Translations under genes and position numbers: made by a program
The notes under the pieces: model-generated
The model's input: the letters and a program-made list of their open reading frames with translations, nothing else
Database searches by the model: none
Told to the model about the DNA's origin: nothing
Source of the DNA: Tannockella sp964372125
GTDB taxonomy: Bacteria > Bacillota_I > Bacilli_A > Erysipelotrichales > Coprobacillaceae
Length of the DNA stretch: 64,000 bases
Assembly: GCA_964372125.1 (NCBI GenBank)
Contig: CAYJPL010000002.1
Span: forward strand, 1 to 64,000
Direction: 5' to 3'
Part shown: piece by piece, positions 17,119 to 24,361 of the stretch
Layout: the number at the start of each line of letters is the position of its first letter
Numbering within the stretch: the stretch's first letter is position 1

Positions 17119-17703
17119 TTGTCAAAGAAAAGGAAACATCACTTATGGAATATTCCTAATACATTATGTTTTATTCGTATTTTACTCATACCACTTTTTT
17201 TAAAGGAATATTTTATGGCAAGTGCTCCTAGTGAGTATTATGTTGCTGGAATTATTTTGGTAGTCTCTGGATTTACAGATTTTCTTGACGGGTACATAGC
17301 TAGAAAATATGATATGATTACTCAATTTGGGAAACTTATCGATCCAATTGCAGATAAATTAACACAAATTGCAGTAGCTATTGCACTAATAACAACATAT
17401 CCAATGATGGGATTACTTGTCATTATAATTGTTGTAAAAGATGCGATGCTTGGTATTATGGGAATATATTTATTTCAATTTGGTGTTAATCTTGATGGTG
17501 CAAGTAAATGGGGGAAAGTCGCCACAGCATACTTTTATATGAGTGTCGTGATACTGGTGTTTTTATATATTCCAAATACTACTTATGCTACGTTTTTAAT
17601 ACTATCTAGTTTTACTTTGATGTGTATAGCGTTTATAGATTATGCGATGAGTCTATATAAATTGGATGTTTCAATAAGAGAGAGTAAACATGAAAAATTA
17701 TAG
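17119..17703 (+). CDS. pgsA: CDP-diacylglycerol-glycerol-3-phosphate phosphatidyltransferase
   Basis: The 194-residue membrane enzyme makes phosphatidylglycerol phosphate, the first committed step to phosphatidylglycerol. The CDP-alcohol phosphatidyltransferase signature DG-x2-AR-x8-G-x3-D-x3-D is complete (DGYIARKYDMITQFGKLIDPIADK, about residues 59-82), and the opening WNIPNTLCFIRILLIPLF is typical of PgsA. Translation starts at TTG 17119 behind GGGGGAG. The next gene overlaps its 3' end by 14 bases. Confidence 0.93.
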   Translation: MSKKRKHHLWNIPNTLCFIRILLIPLFLKEYFMASAPSEYYVAGIILVVSGFTDFLDGYIARKYDMITQFGKLIDPIADKLTQIAVAIALITTYPMMGLLVIIIVVKDAMLGIMGIYLFQFGVNLDGASKWGKVATAYFYMSVVILVFLYIPNTTYATFLILSSFTLMCIAFIDYAMSLYKLDVSIRESKHEKL

Positions 17704-18073
17704 TAAACGTAAGGTTAGATACATAGCATTGTTAAGCGAGTACATAGTTAGTGTTGATAGTGTCCGTAATTTCATGGATAAAATAATCACAAATAAACAT
17801 GGTATAAGCATGGAAATTATTGAAGATGATTTATGTAATGGTTTGTATGATTTGGAACTAGCACTTGCAAGTTTATGCATTATGCTTAGAAAAATGGATG
17901 AAAATAGTTTTATTGAACTACCGCAAAATATTAGAACAGATTGTAATAGTATAATTCATAGTACGCGTTTTGAAATAGATGATGACTATAGTATAGTTGC
18001 TTTTTCTAGAAAAGGTAGAGAAGTTATCGATATAAATGGAATATTAGAATTTGCAAGAAAGATTGTCGATTAG
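17690..18073 (+). CDS. Hypothetical protein, translationally coupled to pgsA
   Basis: I do not recognise this 127-residue protein. It has a basic N-terminus (KNYSKRKVRY), a mainly helical middle (NFMDKIITNKHG, YDLELALASLCIMLRKMDE) and a C-terminal acidic-then-basic stretch. There are no cysteines of note beyond three scattered ones, no signal peptide and no clear membrane span. ATG 17690 lies inside pgsA after AGAGAG, and the ORF is open through the whole interval with codon use like its neighbours, so I take it as real. A terminator overlaps its stop codon, making pgsA and this gene one transcript. Confidence 0.75.
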   Translation: MKNYSKRKVRYIALLSEYIVSVDSVRNFMDKIITNKHGISMEIIEDDLCNGLYDLELALASLCIMLRKMDENSFIELPQNIRTDCNSIIHSTRFEIDDDYSIVAFSRKGREVIDINGILEFARKIVD

Positions 18074-18092
18074 TGACAATCTTTTATATTTA
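18058..18092 (+). terminator. Intrinsic terminator overlapping the end of the hypothetical gene
   Basis: AAAGATTGTC and GACAATCTTT pair over 10 bp with a 7-base loop that contains the stop codon, followed by TATATTTAT. Confidence 0.75.
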
Positions 18093-18132
18093 TAAGGCAT
18101 TATTCATGAAAAAAAGAACCTATAAATACGTA

Positions 18133-18161
18133 TTGAACTCTGTAGTAAAAAAAGGTATAAT
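18133..18161 (+). promoter_or_regulatory. gpmI promoter
   Basis: TTGAAC (18133-18138), a 17-base spacer and a perfect TATAAT (18156-18161), upstream of an AGGAGG ribosome site. Confidence 0.75.
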
Positions 18162-18189
18162 AACCTAGAAAAATAGGAGGACGTAGTAC

Positions 18190-19704
18190 ATGAAAAAAAG
18201 ACCAATCGTTTTATGTATCTTAGATGGATACGGATTACGTGATACAGTTGCAGGAAATGCAGTAAAACTAGCTAATACACCAAACTTAGATGACCTTATG
18301 GGAGTTTATCCAACAACAACAATTAAAGCTTGTGGAATGCCAGTAGGATTACCTGAAGGACAAATGGGAAATAGTGAAGTAGGACATTTAAACATAGGAG
18401 CTGGTAGAACAGTATACCAATCATTAACATTAATTAACAAAGCTGTTGAAGATGGTACATTCTATACAAATGAAAAATTCGCGAAAGCTGTTGAACATGC
18501 AAAAACTAATAATTCTAAATTACACATTTGGGGATTATTATCAAACGGGGGAGTTCATTCATCAAATGAACATATATACGCATTATTAAAACTTGCAAAA
18601 GACGCTGGATTACAAAATGTATGTGTACATGCATTCTTAGACGGACGTGATGTAGCACCTGATAGTGGAGCAATGTTTGTACAAGAGTTACAAGATAAAA
18701 TTGATGAAATCGGTGTTGGAACAATCGCTACAGTTTCTGGAAGATATTATTCAATGGACCGTGATAAAAGATTTGATCGTGTAGAACTTGCATACGATGC
18801 AATGGTAAATAGTAAAGGTGAAACATTCACTGATGCAGTTGAATATGTAAAATCGTCTTACCAAAAAGAAACATACGATGAGTTCGTATTACCAGCATAT
18901 AATAGTGAAGTTGCTGGACAAATTGAAAGCAATGATGCAATTATCTTTGCGAACTTTAGACCTGATAGAGCAATGCAAATGGCAAATGTATTCACTGCTG
19001 ATGTATATGATTTCAAACCAACAAACAAACCAGAAAATATTTGTTTTGTATGTATGATGAAATATGCAGATACAGTAAATGGTGAAATCGCATTTGCACT
19101 TCCAAAACTAACAAACACATTAGGTGATTACTTATCAGAAAAAGGATTAAAGCAATTACGTATTGCAGAAACTGAAAAATATGCACATGTAACATTCTTC
19201 TTTGATGGTGGAGTTGATAAAGAAATCGATGGTGCAACACGTGTACTAGTTGATTCTCCAAAAGTTGCAACTTATGACTTACAACCAGAAATGTCTGCTT
19301 ACGAAGTAAAAGACAAATTAATTGCAGAATTAGATAAAGATATTCATGATGTAATCATTGTTAACTTTGCAAACTGTGACATGGTAGGACATACAGGAAT
19401 CATTCCTGCTGCAATCCAAGCAGTAAGTGTAGTTGATGATGTTGTTGGTGAAGTATATGACAAAGTATTTGAATTAGGTGGAACAATGCTAATTACTGCT
19501 GATCATGGAAACAGTGAAATGTTATTAGATGATGAAGGGAATATTTTTACTGCTCATACAACAAATGATGTACCTTTAATTCTTACAAATACACATTTAG
19601 AATTAAAAGAGGGTGGTAAACTTGGAGATTTAGCTCCGACTATCTTAGAACTATTAGGACTTGAAATTCCTGTGGAAATGGATGGAGTATCATTATTAAA
19701 ATAA
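18190..19704 (+). CDS. gpmI: 2,3-bisphosphoglycerate-independent phosphoglycerate mutase
   Basis: The 504-residue manganese enzyme of glycolysis interconverts 3- and 2-phosphoglycerate. It has the metal ligands DGYG at the N-terminus, the catalytic serine in GQMGNSEVGH (about residue 61), HAFLDGRD, RYYSMDRD, the second metal cluster NFANCDMVGHTG and TADHGNSEML near the C-terminus. Length equals the family norm. It has its own consensus promoter. The end of the gene overlaps the apparent start of the next one. Confidence 0.97.
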   Translation: MKKRPIVLCILDGYGLRDTVAGNAVKLANTPNLDDLMGVYPTTTIKACGMPVGLPEGQMGNSEVGHLNIGAGRTVYQSLTLINKAVEDGTFYTNEKFAKAVEHAKTNNSKLHIWGLLSNGGVHSSNEHIYALLKLAKDAGLQNVCVHAFLDGRDVAPDSGAMFVQELQDKIDEIGVGTIATVSGRYYSMDRDKRFDRVELAYDAMVNSKGETFTDAVEYVKSSYQKETYDEFVLPAYNSEVAGQIESNDAIIFANFRPDRAMQMANVFTADVYDFKPTNKPENICFVCMMKYADTVNGEIAFALPKLTNTLGDYLSEKGLKQLRIAETEKYAHVTFFFDGGVDKEIDGATRVLVDSPKVATYDLQPEMSAYEVKDKLIAELDKDIHDVIIVNFANCDMVGHTGIIPAAIQAVSVVDDVVGEVYDKVFELGGTMLITADHGNSEMLLDDEGNIFTAHTTNDVPLILTNTHLELKEGGKLGDLAPTILELLGLEIPVEMDGVSLLK

Positions 19705-20216
19705 AAAATATTGTTATACTATTAACAATCATTTTAACTATTAGTGGCTGTCAAAAGACAACCACTAATATTTTATCTAAGGATCAAAATAAGTCTGGAA
19801 TCTATGAAGTCGAATATACTGAGTTAGAAAAAATGCTTTCAAATAAAGAGAGTTTCATAATTTATATTGGAAGAAGTGATTGTAAAGACTGTATTGAATT
19901 TACTCCTATTTTACAAGATTATTTAGATAATAATCCAGGAACATATGTGTATTATGTAGATGTAAAACAATACCGTGATAGCGCACTTGAAAAAGATGCA
20001 TCTAATCAAGAAGTTGAATTTTATAATTCAATCCAAGAGACCCTTCAATATGAATGGACGCCAACCTTACATTTTATTATGGATGGTGGTATAATAGATA
20101 CATATGAGTATTTAAGTGTTGATTACTATTTAATAGAAGATCGTGATACTCAAGTACTTGAAAAAGAAAAATATATTTCATCCTTTCAAGAATGGATGAG
20201 TAAAAAGTTTAGGTAG
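19695..20216 (+). CDS. Thioredoxin-like lipoprotein, apparent AUU start
   Basis: From ATT 19695 the frame reads KIKNIVILLTIILTISGCQK, a textbook lipoprotein signal with the lipobox cysteine at residue 19. It continues without a stop to a thioredoxin-like domain with CKDC (C63-C66, in IGRSDCKDC) and a cis-proline motif WTPTLHF. An in-frame stop lies at 19662, and no ATG, GTG or TTG occurs before the lipobox. ATT 19695 lies 7 bases after GGATGGAG, inside the gpmI 3' end. The first ATG (19833) would delete the whole export signal and start 15 residues before the CKDC motif. It resembles PedC/BrcD-type thioredoxin-like proteins. Total 173 residues. I infer an exported thiol redox protein. Confidence 0.65.
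   Translation: MKIKNIVILLTIILTISGCQKTTTNILSKDQNKSGIYEVEYTELEKMLSNKESFIIYIGRSDCKDCIEFTPILQDYLDNNPGTYVYYVDVKQYRDSALEKDASNQEVEFYNSIQETLQYEWTPTLHFIMDGGIIDTYEYLSVDYYLIEDRDTQVLEKEKYISSFQEWMSKKFR
19740..19776 (+). terminator. Strong hairpin inside the lipoprotein signal region (possible gpmI terminator)
   Basis: ATTAGTGG and CCACTAAT (8 bp), then TGTC and GACA (4 bp) inside a single C-A mismatch, enclose an AAAA loop. ATTTTAT follows. It is 35 bases beyond the gpmI stop and could terminate or attenuate transcription there. Confidence 0.55.
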
Positions 20217-20224
20217 GTAATTGT

Positions 20225-21058
20225 ATGAAGAAATGTCCAAATTGTAAAAAAGTTGTTCCTGATACTGCAAAACAATGTCCATATTGTGCGCATGTATTTG
20301 GATATCAAAAAATAGTTCCTAAAAAATCAAATAGTCAAGGTGTATTTTACTCAGTACTAGCGATTTGCTTACTCTTGTCGCCATTAACATTTCAGTTTTT
20401 TATAGGTGGTGGACAATCAGCTGTCGCAAATGTTGGGGAAGACATTGTTGAAGTAGAGCGTGACCAAGAAGAAGTTGTTACATCTTATGCTAGTGCACAG
20501 CAATTCATTGATGATAATCCAGAGTATGAATATTATCTAGATCCAGTGTATAAAGTACAAAATGAATTAACAGAGCTAGCTAAAGAAAATAATGGCACAG
20601 TAACATTAACAAGTTGTAAAGTATACATTGCTAAATCAAATAATGTATTTTTTTATCCAACGTATGAAGTTAAATTTGAAAATAATAATGTGATGAATTA
20701 TTATTTAGAATTTGATGCATCTCGTAGAACGGCGAATTTGATGGTTGAATTAAAAGAATCCAATATAAAAGATTTTCAAAGTAGTACCTTGGAGACCGAT
20801 GATAAAGCTTTAATCCAACAGTTTATTGCAGTAACAAGTGATGAGGATATTGAAATATTACTAGATAAGTTAGATGTTGAATACAATAATCAAGAGGAAT
20901 CATTTATTGCTCGTCAAGGAACAATTGGTAACTACGGAATCAACGCTAGAGTCACAGAAAATGATATTTTAGCTAAAGTAGAGTTATCTGAAAGTAATGA
21001 ATCATATTACCGTATAATCCAAGTACAAGTAACAGCAAAGAAAATATTTAATAAGTAA
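20225..21058 (+). CDS. Zinc-ribbon membrane-anchored protein of unknown function
   Basis: The 277-residue protein opens with a zinc ribbon (CPNC ... CPYC, residues 4-21), followed by one membrane span (about residues 40-60, GVFYSVLAICLLLSPLTFQFFI). A soluble C-terminal domain of about 210 residues then follows, which by the sign of the flanking charges should be outside the cell. This outside part has a run of Glu/Asp and no motif I recognise. It starts 8 bases after the lipoprotein stop and probably shares its transcript. Confidence 0.8.
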   Translation: MKKCPNCKKVVPDTAKQCPYCAHVFGYQKIVPKKSNSQGVFYSVLAICLLLSPLTFQFFIGGGQSAVANVGEDIVEVERDQEEVVTSYASAQQFIDDNPEYEYYLDPVYKVQNELTELAKENNGTVTLTSCKVYIAKSNNVFFYPTYEVKFENNNVMNYYLEFDASRRTANLMVELKESNIKDFQSSTLETDDKALIQQFIAVTSDEDIEILLDKLDVEYNNQEESFIARQGTIGNYGINARVTENDILAKVELSESNESYYRIIQVQVTAKKIFNK

Positions 21059-21061
21059 TTT

Positions 21062-21088
21062 CAAAGGATATGCAATGCATATCCTTTG
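21062..21088 (+). terminator. Perfect 12-bp hairpin after the zinc-ribbon gene
   Basis: CAAAGGATATGC and GCATATCCTTTG pair perfectly around AAT. The tract that follows (TGTATTTAT) is only moderately T-rich, so termination may be partial. Confidence 0.6.
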
Positions 21089-21131
21089 TGTATTTATAAT
21101 AAATTAAATACAATAAGTGTGGAGGTATCTT

Positions 21132-22835
21132 ATGGATAAAATACAAAAACAAATTGATTATTTCTATAGCGCTGGAATGTACCAAGAAGCGTATCAATAT
21201 ATGATAAATACTATGCAAGAAGCAATAAATATGAACGATGATGATATTGTATTAGGTCTAATAAATGAATTAATGGGGTATTATCGTGTGCATGGCGATT
21301 TTGAAATGGGACAGACAATGGTCAATAACGCACTTGCGATATTGGAGAAGACAAACAAACAAGCAAGTATTATGGCAGCCACGACATATTTGAATATTGC
21401 TACTTTATATAAGGTAATGTCAAACTATAACCTTGCAAAGGAATATTTTGAAAGGTGTAAATTAATTTATCAAAATGAACTTTCAAAAAATGATGAAAGA
21501 TATATATCACTATTAAATAATATAAGTATTTTCTACTTTGAAATTGGATTGCATGAAACTGCGATAAAATATGCTAGCGATGCACTAAGTAGAATTCAAG
21601 AATGCCAAGGCAGTGAAATAGAAACAGCTATTTCATATACTAATATTGCACAGATGTATAATGCTATTAATGATATAAAAAAAGGCGAATCATGCTTGAA
21701 AAAAGCAATTGAATTATTTGAAATGTATGGAAAAAATGACCCTCATTATTTTAGTGCAATTGCAAGTCTTGGACAGCTTGCATATCTAAAAGGTGAATAT
21801 CAAAGTGCATTATCATTTTATCAAGAAGCACTTGATAAAATAGAGCATACTTTTGGGAAGAATACAGATTATCAAATTGTATTAAATAATTATGAATTTG
21901 TTAAATCAAAAGTACCAACACAAATTAAAGGATTAGTATTATCTAAAGAATATTATAATAAAGTTGCTCGTGATCTATTTTACACAAAATATAGAGATGC
22001 GATGAAATATGCAACAATTGGACTCATTGGTCCTGGTTCGGAATGTTACGGATATGATGATGAAATATCAACTGATCACGACTTTGGCCCCGGGTTTTGT
22101 GTTTGGTTACCTGATAACATTTATGAACAATATGGTAAACAAATGCAAAATGAGTACGATAATCTACCAAAATCATACTTAGGGTTTACTAGAGAAGATA
22201 GTATTCGTTCTAATAAACGAGTAGGAATATTTTCAATAACAGAATTTTATAATATGTATACTCCTTGTATACCAAAGACAAATCGAGAATGGTTTTATCA
22301 AAACGAGCAAATGTTATCTATGCTAACAAGTGGTGAAATATTTGAGAGTAATGATGATGAATTTTTATTGATACGTAAAAAATTACAAAAATATCCTCGT
22401 GATGTAAAGATTAAAAAAATGATTAAATCAATAGCAATTATGGCACAGGCTGGACAATATAATTATCCTCGTATTAACAAGAGAAATGATATCGTAGCAA
22501 AAACACTCGCATTAAATGAATTTATTACACATACGATGAATTTTGTATTTTTAGCTAATGAAAAATATAAACCTTTTTATAAGTGGTCATATCGTGCAAT
22601 GCAAGACATGCAAGTGTTAAAGACAGTGCAAGATGATATTCTTGAATTGTGTGTCAATCAGGATTCTTTATTGCACATTGAAATAATTGAGAGAATTTGT
22701 ATGAAAGTAAAAATGTATTTAAAAGAAGTTGATCTATCAGATGTTGAAGATAACTTTTTAGATGCACATATTGAAGCACTGTATTCTTGTATAGTAGATA
22801 AGGATATCGCAAATATGCAAATAATGGAGGGGTAA
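21132..22835 (+). CDS. TPR-repeat protein fused to a DUF4037 nucleotidyltransferase-like domain
   Basis: The first 260 or so residues of this 567-residue protein are tetratricopeptide-like helical repeats (for example AATTYLNIATLYKVMSNYNLAKEYFERC and IASLGQLAYLKGEYQSALSFYQEAL). The second half is DUF4037, with a pol-beta-type nucleotidyltransferase signature: G302-S303 then D315-H316-D317 (GPGSECYGYDDEISTDHD). This fits hG[GS]-x9-13-DxD. Substrate is unknown. ATG 21132 follows GGAGGT. Its stop TAA overlaps the next gene's first ATG, a sign of coupled expression with DUF4125. Confidence 0.8.
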   Translation: MDKIQKQIDYFYSAGMYQEAYQYMINTMQEAINMNDDDIVLGLINELMGYYRVHGDFEMGQTMVNNALAILEKTNKQASIMAATTYLNIATLYKVMSNYNLAKEYFERCKLIYQNELSKNDERYISLLNNISIFYFEIGLHETAIKYASDALSRIQECQGSEIETAISYTNIAQMYNAINDIKKGESCLKKAIELFEMYGKNDPHYFSAIASLGQLAYLKGEYQSALSFYQEALDKIEHTFGKNTDYQIVLNNYEFVKSKVPTQIKGLVLSKEYYNKVARDLFYTKYRDAMKYATIGLIGPGSECYGYDDEISTDHDFGPGFCVWLPDNIYEQYGKQMQNEYDNLPKSYLGFTREDSIRSNKRVGIFSITEFYNMYTPCIPKTNREWFYQNEQMLSMLTSGEIFESNDDEFLLIRKKLQKYPRDVKIKKMIKSIAIMAQAGQYNYPRINKRNDIVAKTLALNEFITHTMNFVFLANEKYKPFYKWSYRAMQDMQVLKTVQDDILELCVNQDSLLHIEIIERICMKVKMYLKEVDLSDVEDNFLDAHIEALYSCIVDKDIANMQIMEG

Positions 22836-22837
22836 TG

Positions 22838-23443
22838 ATGATAAAAGAAATAATTGAATTAGAATTTGATTTTATGGGGAAGGTGCAACATAGTGAGGGA
22901 AGAGCTAGTTGCCAAGATAATTATGAGATGTTTTCAAAATACCGTAATGCACAATTTTCTGTATATAATAACGAAGTACTAGAATCATATTTAAATGATT
23001 TATTACAATATAAAGAAATAGGTTATAATCCAATAATGTTAAAGTACGCAAGAATGATGGAATCTAGTGATTATGATGAATATAAGCAAATAGAAGAGTT
23101 TTTACCTGTTATAGATGAACAAAGCTTAGAACTTATTAATCAAGTTGTAGCTATAGAAGTAGTAATGAAAGAAGAGTTTGCAAAAATGTATCCGACAATT
23201 AATAGTCAAACTAGAATTAGTTATACTGATGATGATCAAGTTGGTGATGTATCATTTGAAACATATCTTCGTGCGGAATTATCAACCTATTCTCCAAAGA
23301 CTTTATATCTATATGCTAAAATGTTGCATGAGATGATGATAAAAAAAGAAAATATGGTTATTAATATTCAAGAAAAAACAGTTTTACTATTTGGATTTAA
23401 TAGTCTTTTAGATGCTGAAGAAAAATTAAAAAACAAAGAGTAG
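22838..23443 (+). CDS. DUF4125-family protein
   Basis: The protein of about 201 residues carries the DUF4125 hallmark GRASCQDN with a following aromatic, hydrophobic run (NYEMFSKYRNAQF), and is otherwise mostly helical. Function is unknown. Two adjacent ATGs (22835, 22838) are possible; 22838 is better spaced from GGAGGGG. Tight coupling to the TPR-DUF4037 gene suggests they act together. Confidence 0.65.
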   Translation: MIKEIIELEFDFMGKVQHSEGRASCQDNYEMFSKYRNAQFSVYNNEVLESYLNDLLQYKEIGYNPIMLKYARMMESSDYDEYKQIEEFLPVIDEQSLELINQVVAIEVVMKEEFAKMYPTINSQTRISYTDDDQVGDVSFETYLRAELSTYSPKTLYLYAKMLHEMMIKKENMVINIQEKTVLLFGFNSLLDAEEKLKNKE

Positions 23444-23481
23444 TTAACCATTTAACAATGTATAGTATAGTAAGGGTGCTC

Positions 23482-23510
23482 TTTACAAACAAGAATCAAT
23501 AAACTACAAT
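23482..23510 (+). promoter_or_regulatory. rnhA promoter
   Basis: TTTACA (23482-23487), a 17-base spacer and TACAAT (23505-23510), each with one mismatch to consensus. Confidence 0.65.
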
Positions 23511-23528
23511 TATATAAAAGGAGTAACT

Positions 23529-24116
23529 ATGGAAAAATATTATGCAGTAAAAAGAGGAAAAAACCCTGGGGTTTATAAAACATGGGCGGAATGTCAAACA
23601 GAAGTTAATGGATTTTCAGGTGCGGTATATAAGTCATTTACAACATATGAAGATGCAGTGGATTTTATAAAAGAAAAAAAAGGTGTACAAACGGACTGTG
23701 AATTATTAGCATATGTTGACGGAAGCTTTAACAGTACTAAAAATGAATATGGTTATGGTTGTGTTATATTAGAAAATAATATGATAAAAGAAAAATTGCT
23801 TGGAAAAGGAAATAAGCCTGAGTATGTATCGATGCGAAATGTATCCGGTGAACTAATGGGTAGTTTAGTTGCAATGAAATATGCAATTGAAAATGGATAC
23901 AAATCGATTGCAATATACTATGATTATGAGGGCGTAGAAAAGTGGGCGACAAAAGAATGGAAGACTAATAAAGAAGGTACTAAGAAATATGTTGAGTTTG
24001 TAGAGAAGTATCAAAAGCATCTAACAATCCACTTTGTTAAAGTATTGGCACATAGTGGTGATATTTACAACGATATGGCAGATGCTCTAGCAAAGCAGTC
24101 AATAGGTATTACATAA
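23529..24116 (+). CDS. rnhA: Ribonuclease H1 with N-terminal hybrid-binding domain
   Basis: The 195-residue protein combines a viroplasmin-like RNA-DNA hybrid binding domain (YYAVKRGKNPGVYKTWAEC, residues 4-50) and a type 1 RNase H domain. The catalytic acids are visible in AYVDGSFN, SGELMG, YYDYEGVEKW and NDMADALAKQ. It degrades RNA in RNA-DNA hybrids. It has its own promoter and terminator. Confidence 0.93.
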   Translation: MEKYYAVKRGKNPGVYKTWAECQTEVNGFSGAVYKSFTTYEDAVDFIKEKKGVQTDCELLAYVDGSFNSTKNEYGYGCVILENNMIKEKLLGKGNKPEYVSMRNVSGELMGSLVAMKYAIENGYKSIAIYYDYEGVEKWATKEWKTNKEGTKKYVEFVEKYQKHLTIHFVKVLAHSGDIYNDMADALAKQSIGIT

Positions 24117-24118
24117 TA

Positions 24119-24149
24119 ACATGAGCATAGAAATGTTCATGTTTTTTAT
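24119..24149 (+). terminator. Intrinsic terminator after rnhA
   Basis: ACATGAGCAT and ATGTTCATGT pair over 10 bp (one G-T) with an AGAA loop, followed by TTTTTATT. Confidence 0.8.
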
Positions 24150-24272
24150 TAAATATTGATTTTTTTATAATTTTTAAAATATGATTTTCATAAATAAAAT
24201 CGAATTTAAGCCATCTTATTACACGAAATAATTAGTAATTTAGTAAAATTGCAATTGTGCTAAAAAAAAGTA

Positions 24273-24301
24273 TAGAATTCATAAAATACATATGATATAA
24301 T
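24273..24301 (+). promoter_or_regulatory. oppA promoter
   Basis: An extended -10, TGATATAAT (24293-24301), with a weak -35 (TAGAAT, 24273-24278) at 17 bases. The upstream 24150-24272 is very AT-rich, with no further feature I can support. Confidence 0.65.
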
Positions 24302-24310
24302 GTGAAACAT

Positions 24311-24345
24311 AAGTTATTGTATACAATTCGATACAAAAATAACTT
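24311..24345 (+). promoter_or_regulatory. Long hairpin in the oppA 5' untranslated region
   Basis: AAGTTATTGTAT (24311-24322) pairs with ATACAA and AATAACTT (24331-24345) over 14 positions, interrupted only by one bulged A. The loop is ACAATTCG. It ends 6 bases before the AGGAGGG ribosome site, near the expected transcription start, so it may stabilise the mRNA or act as an operator. Confidence 0.6.
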
Positions 24346-24361
24346 AACACAGGAGGGAATT

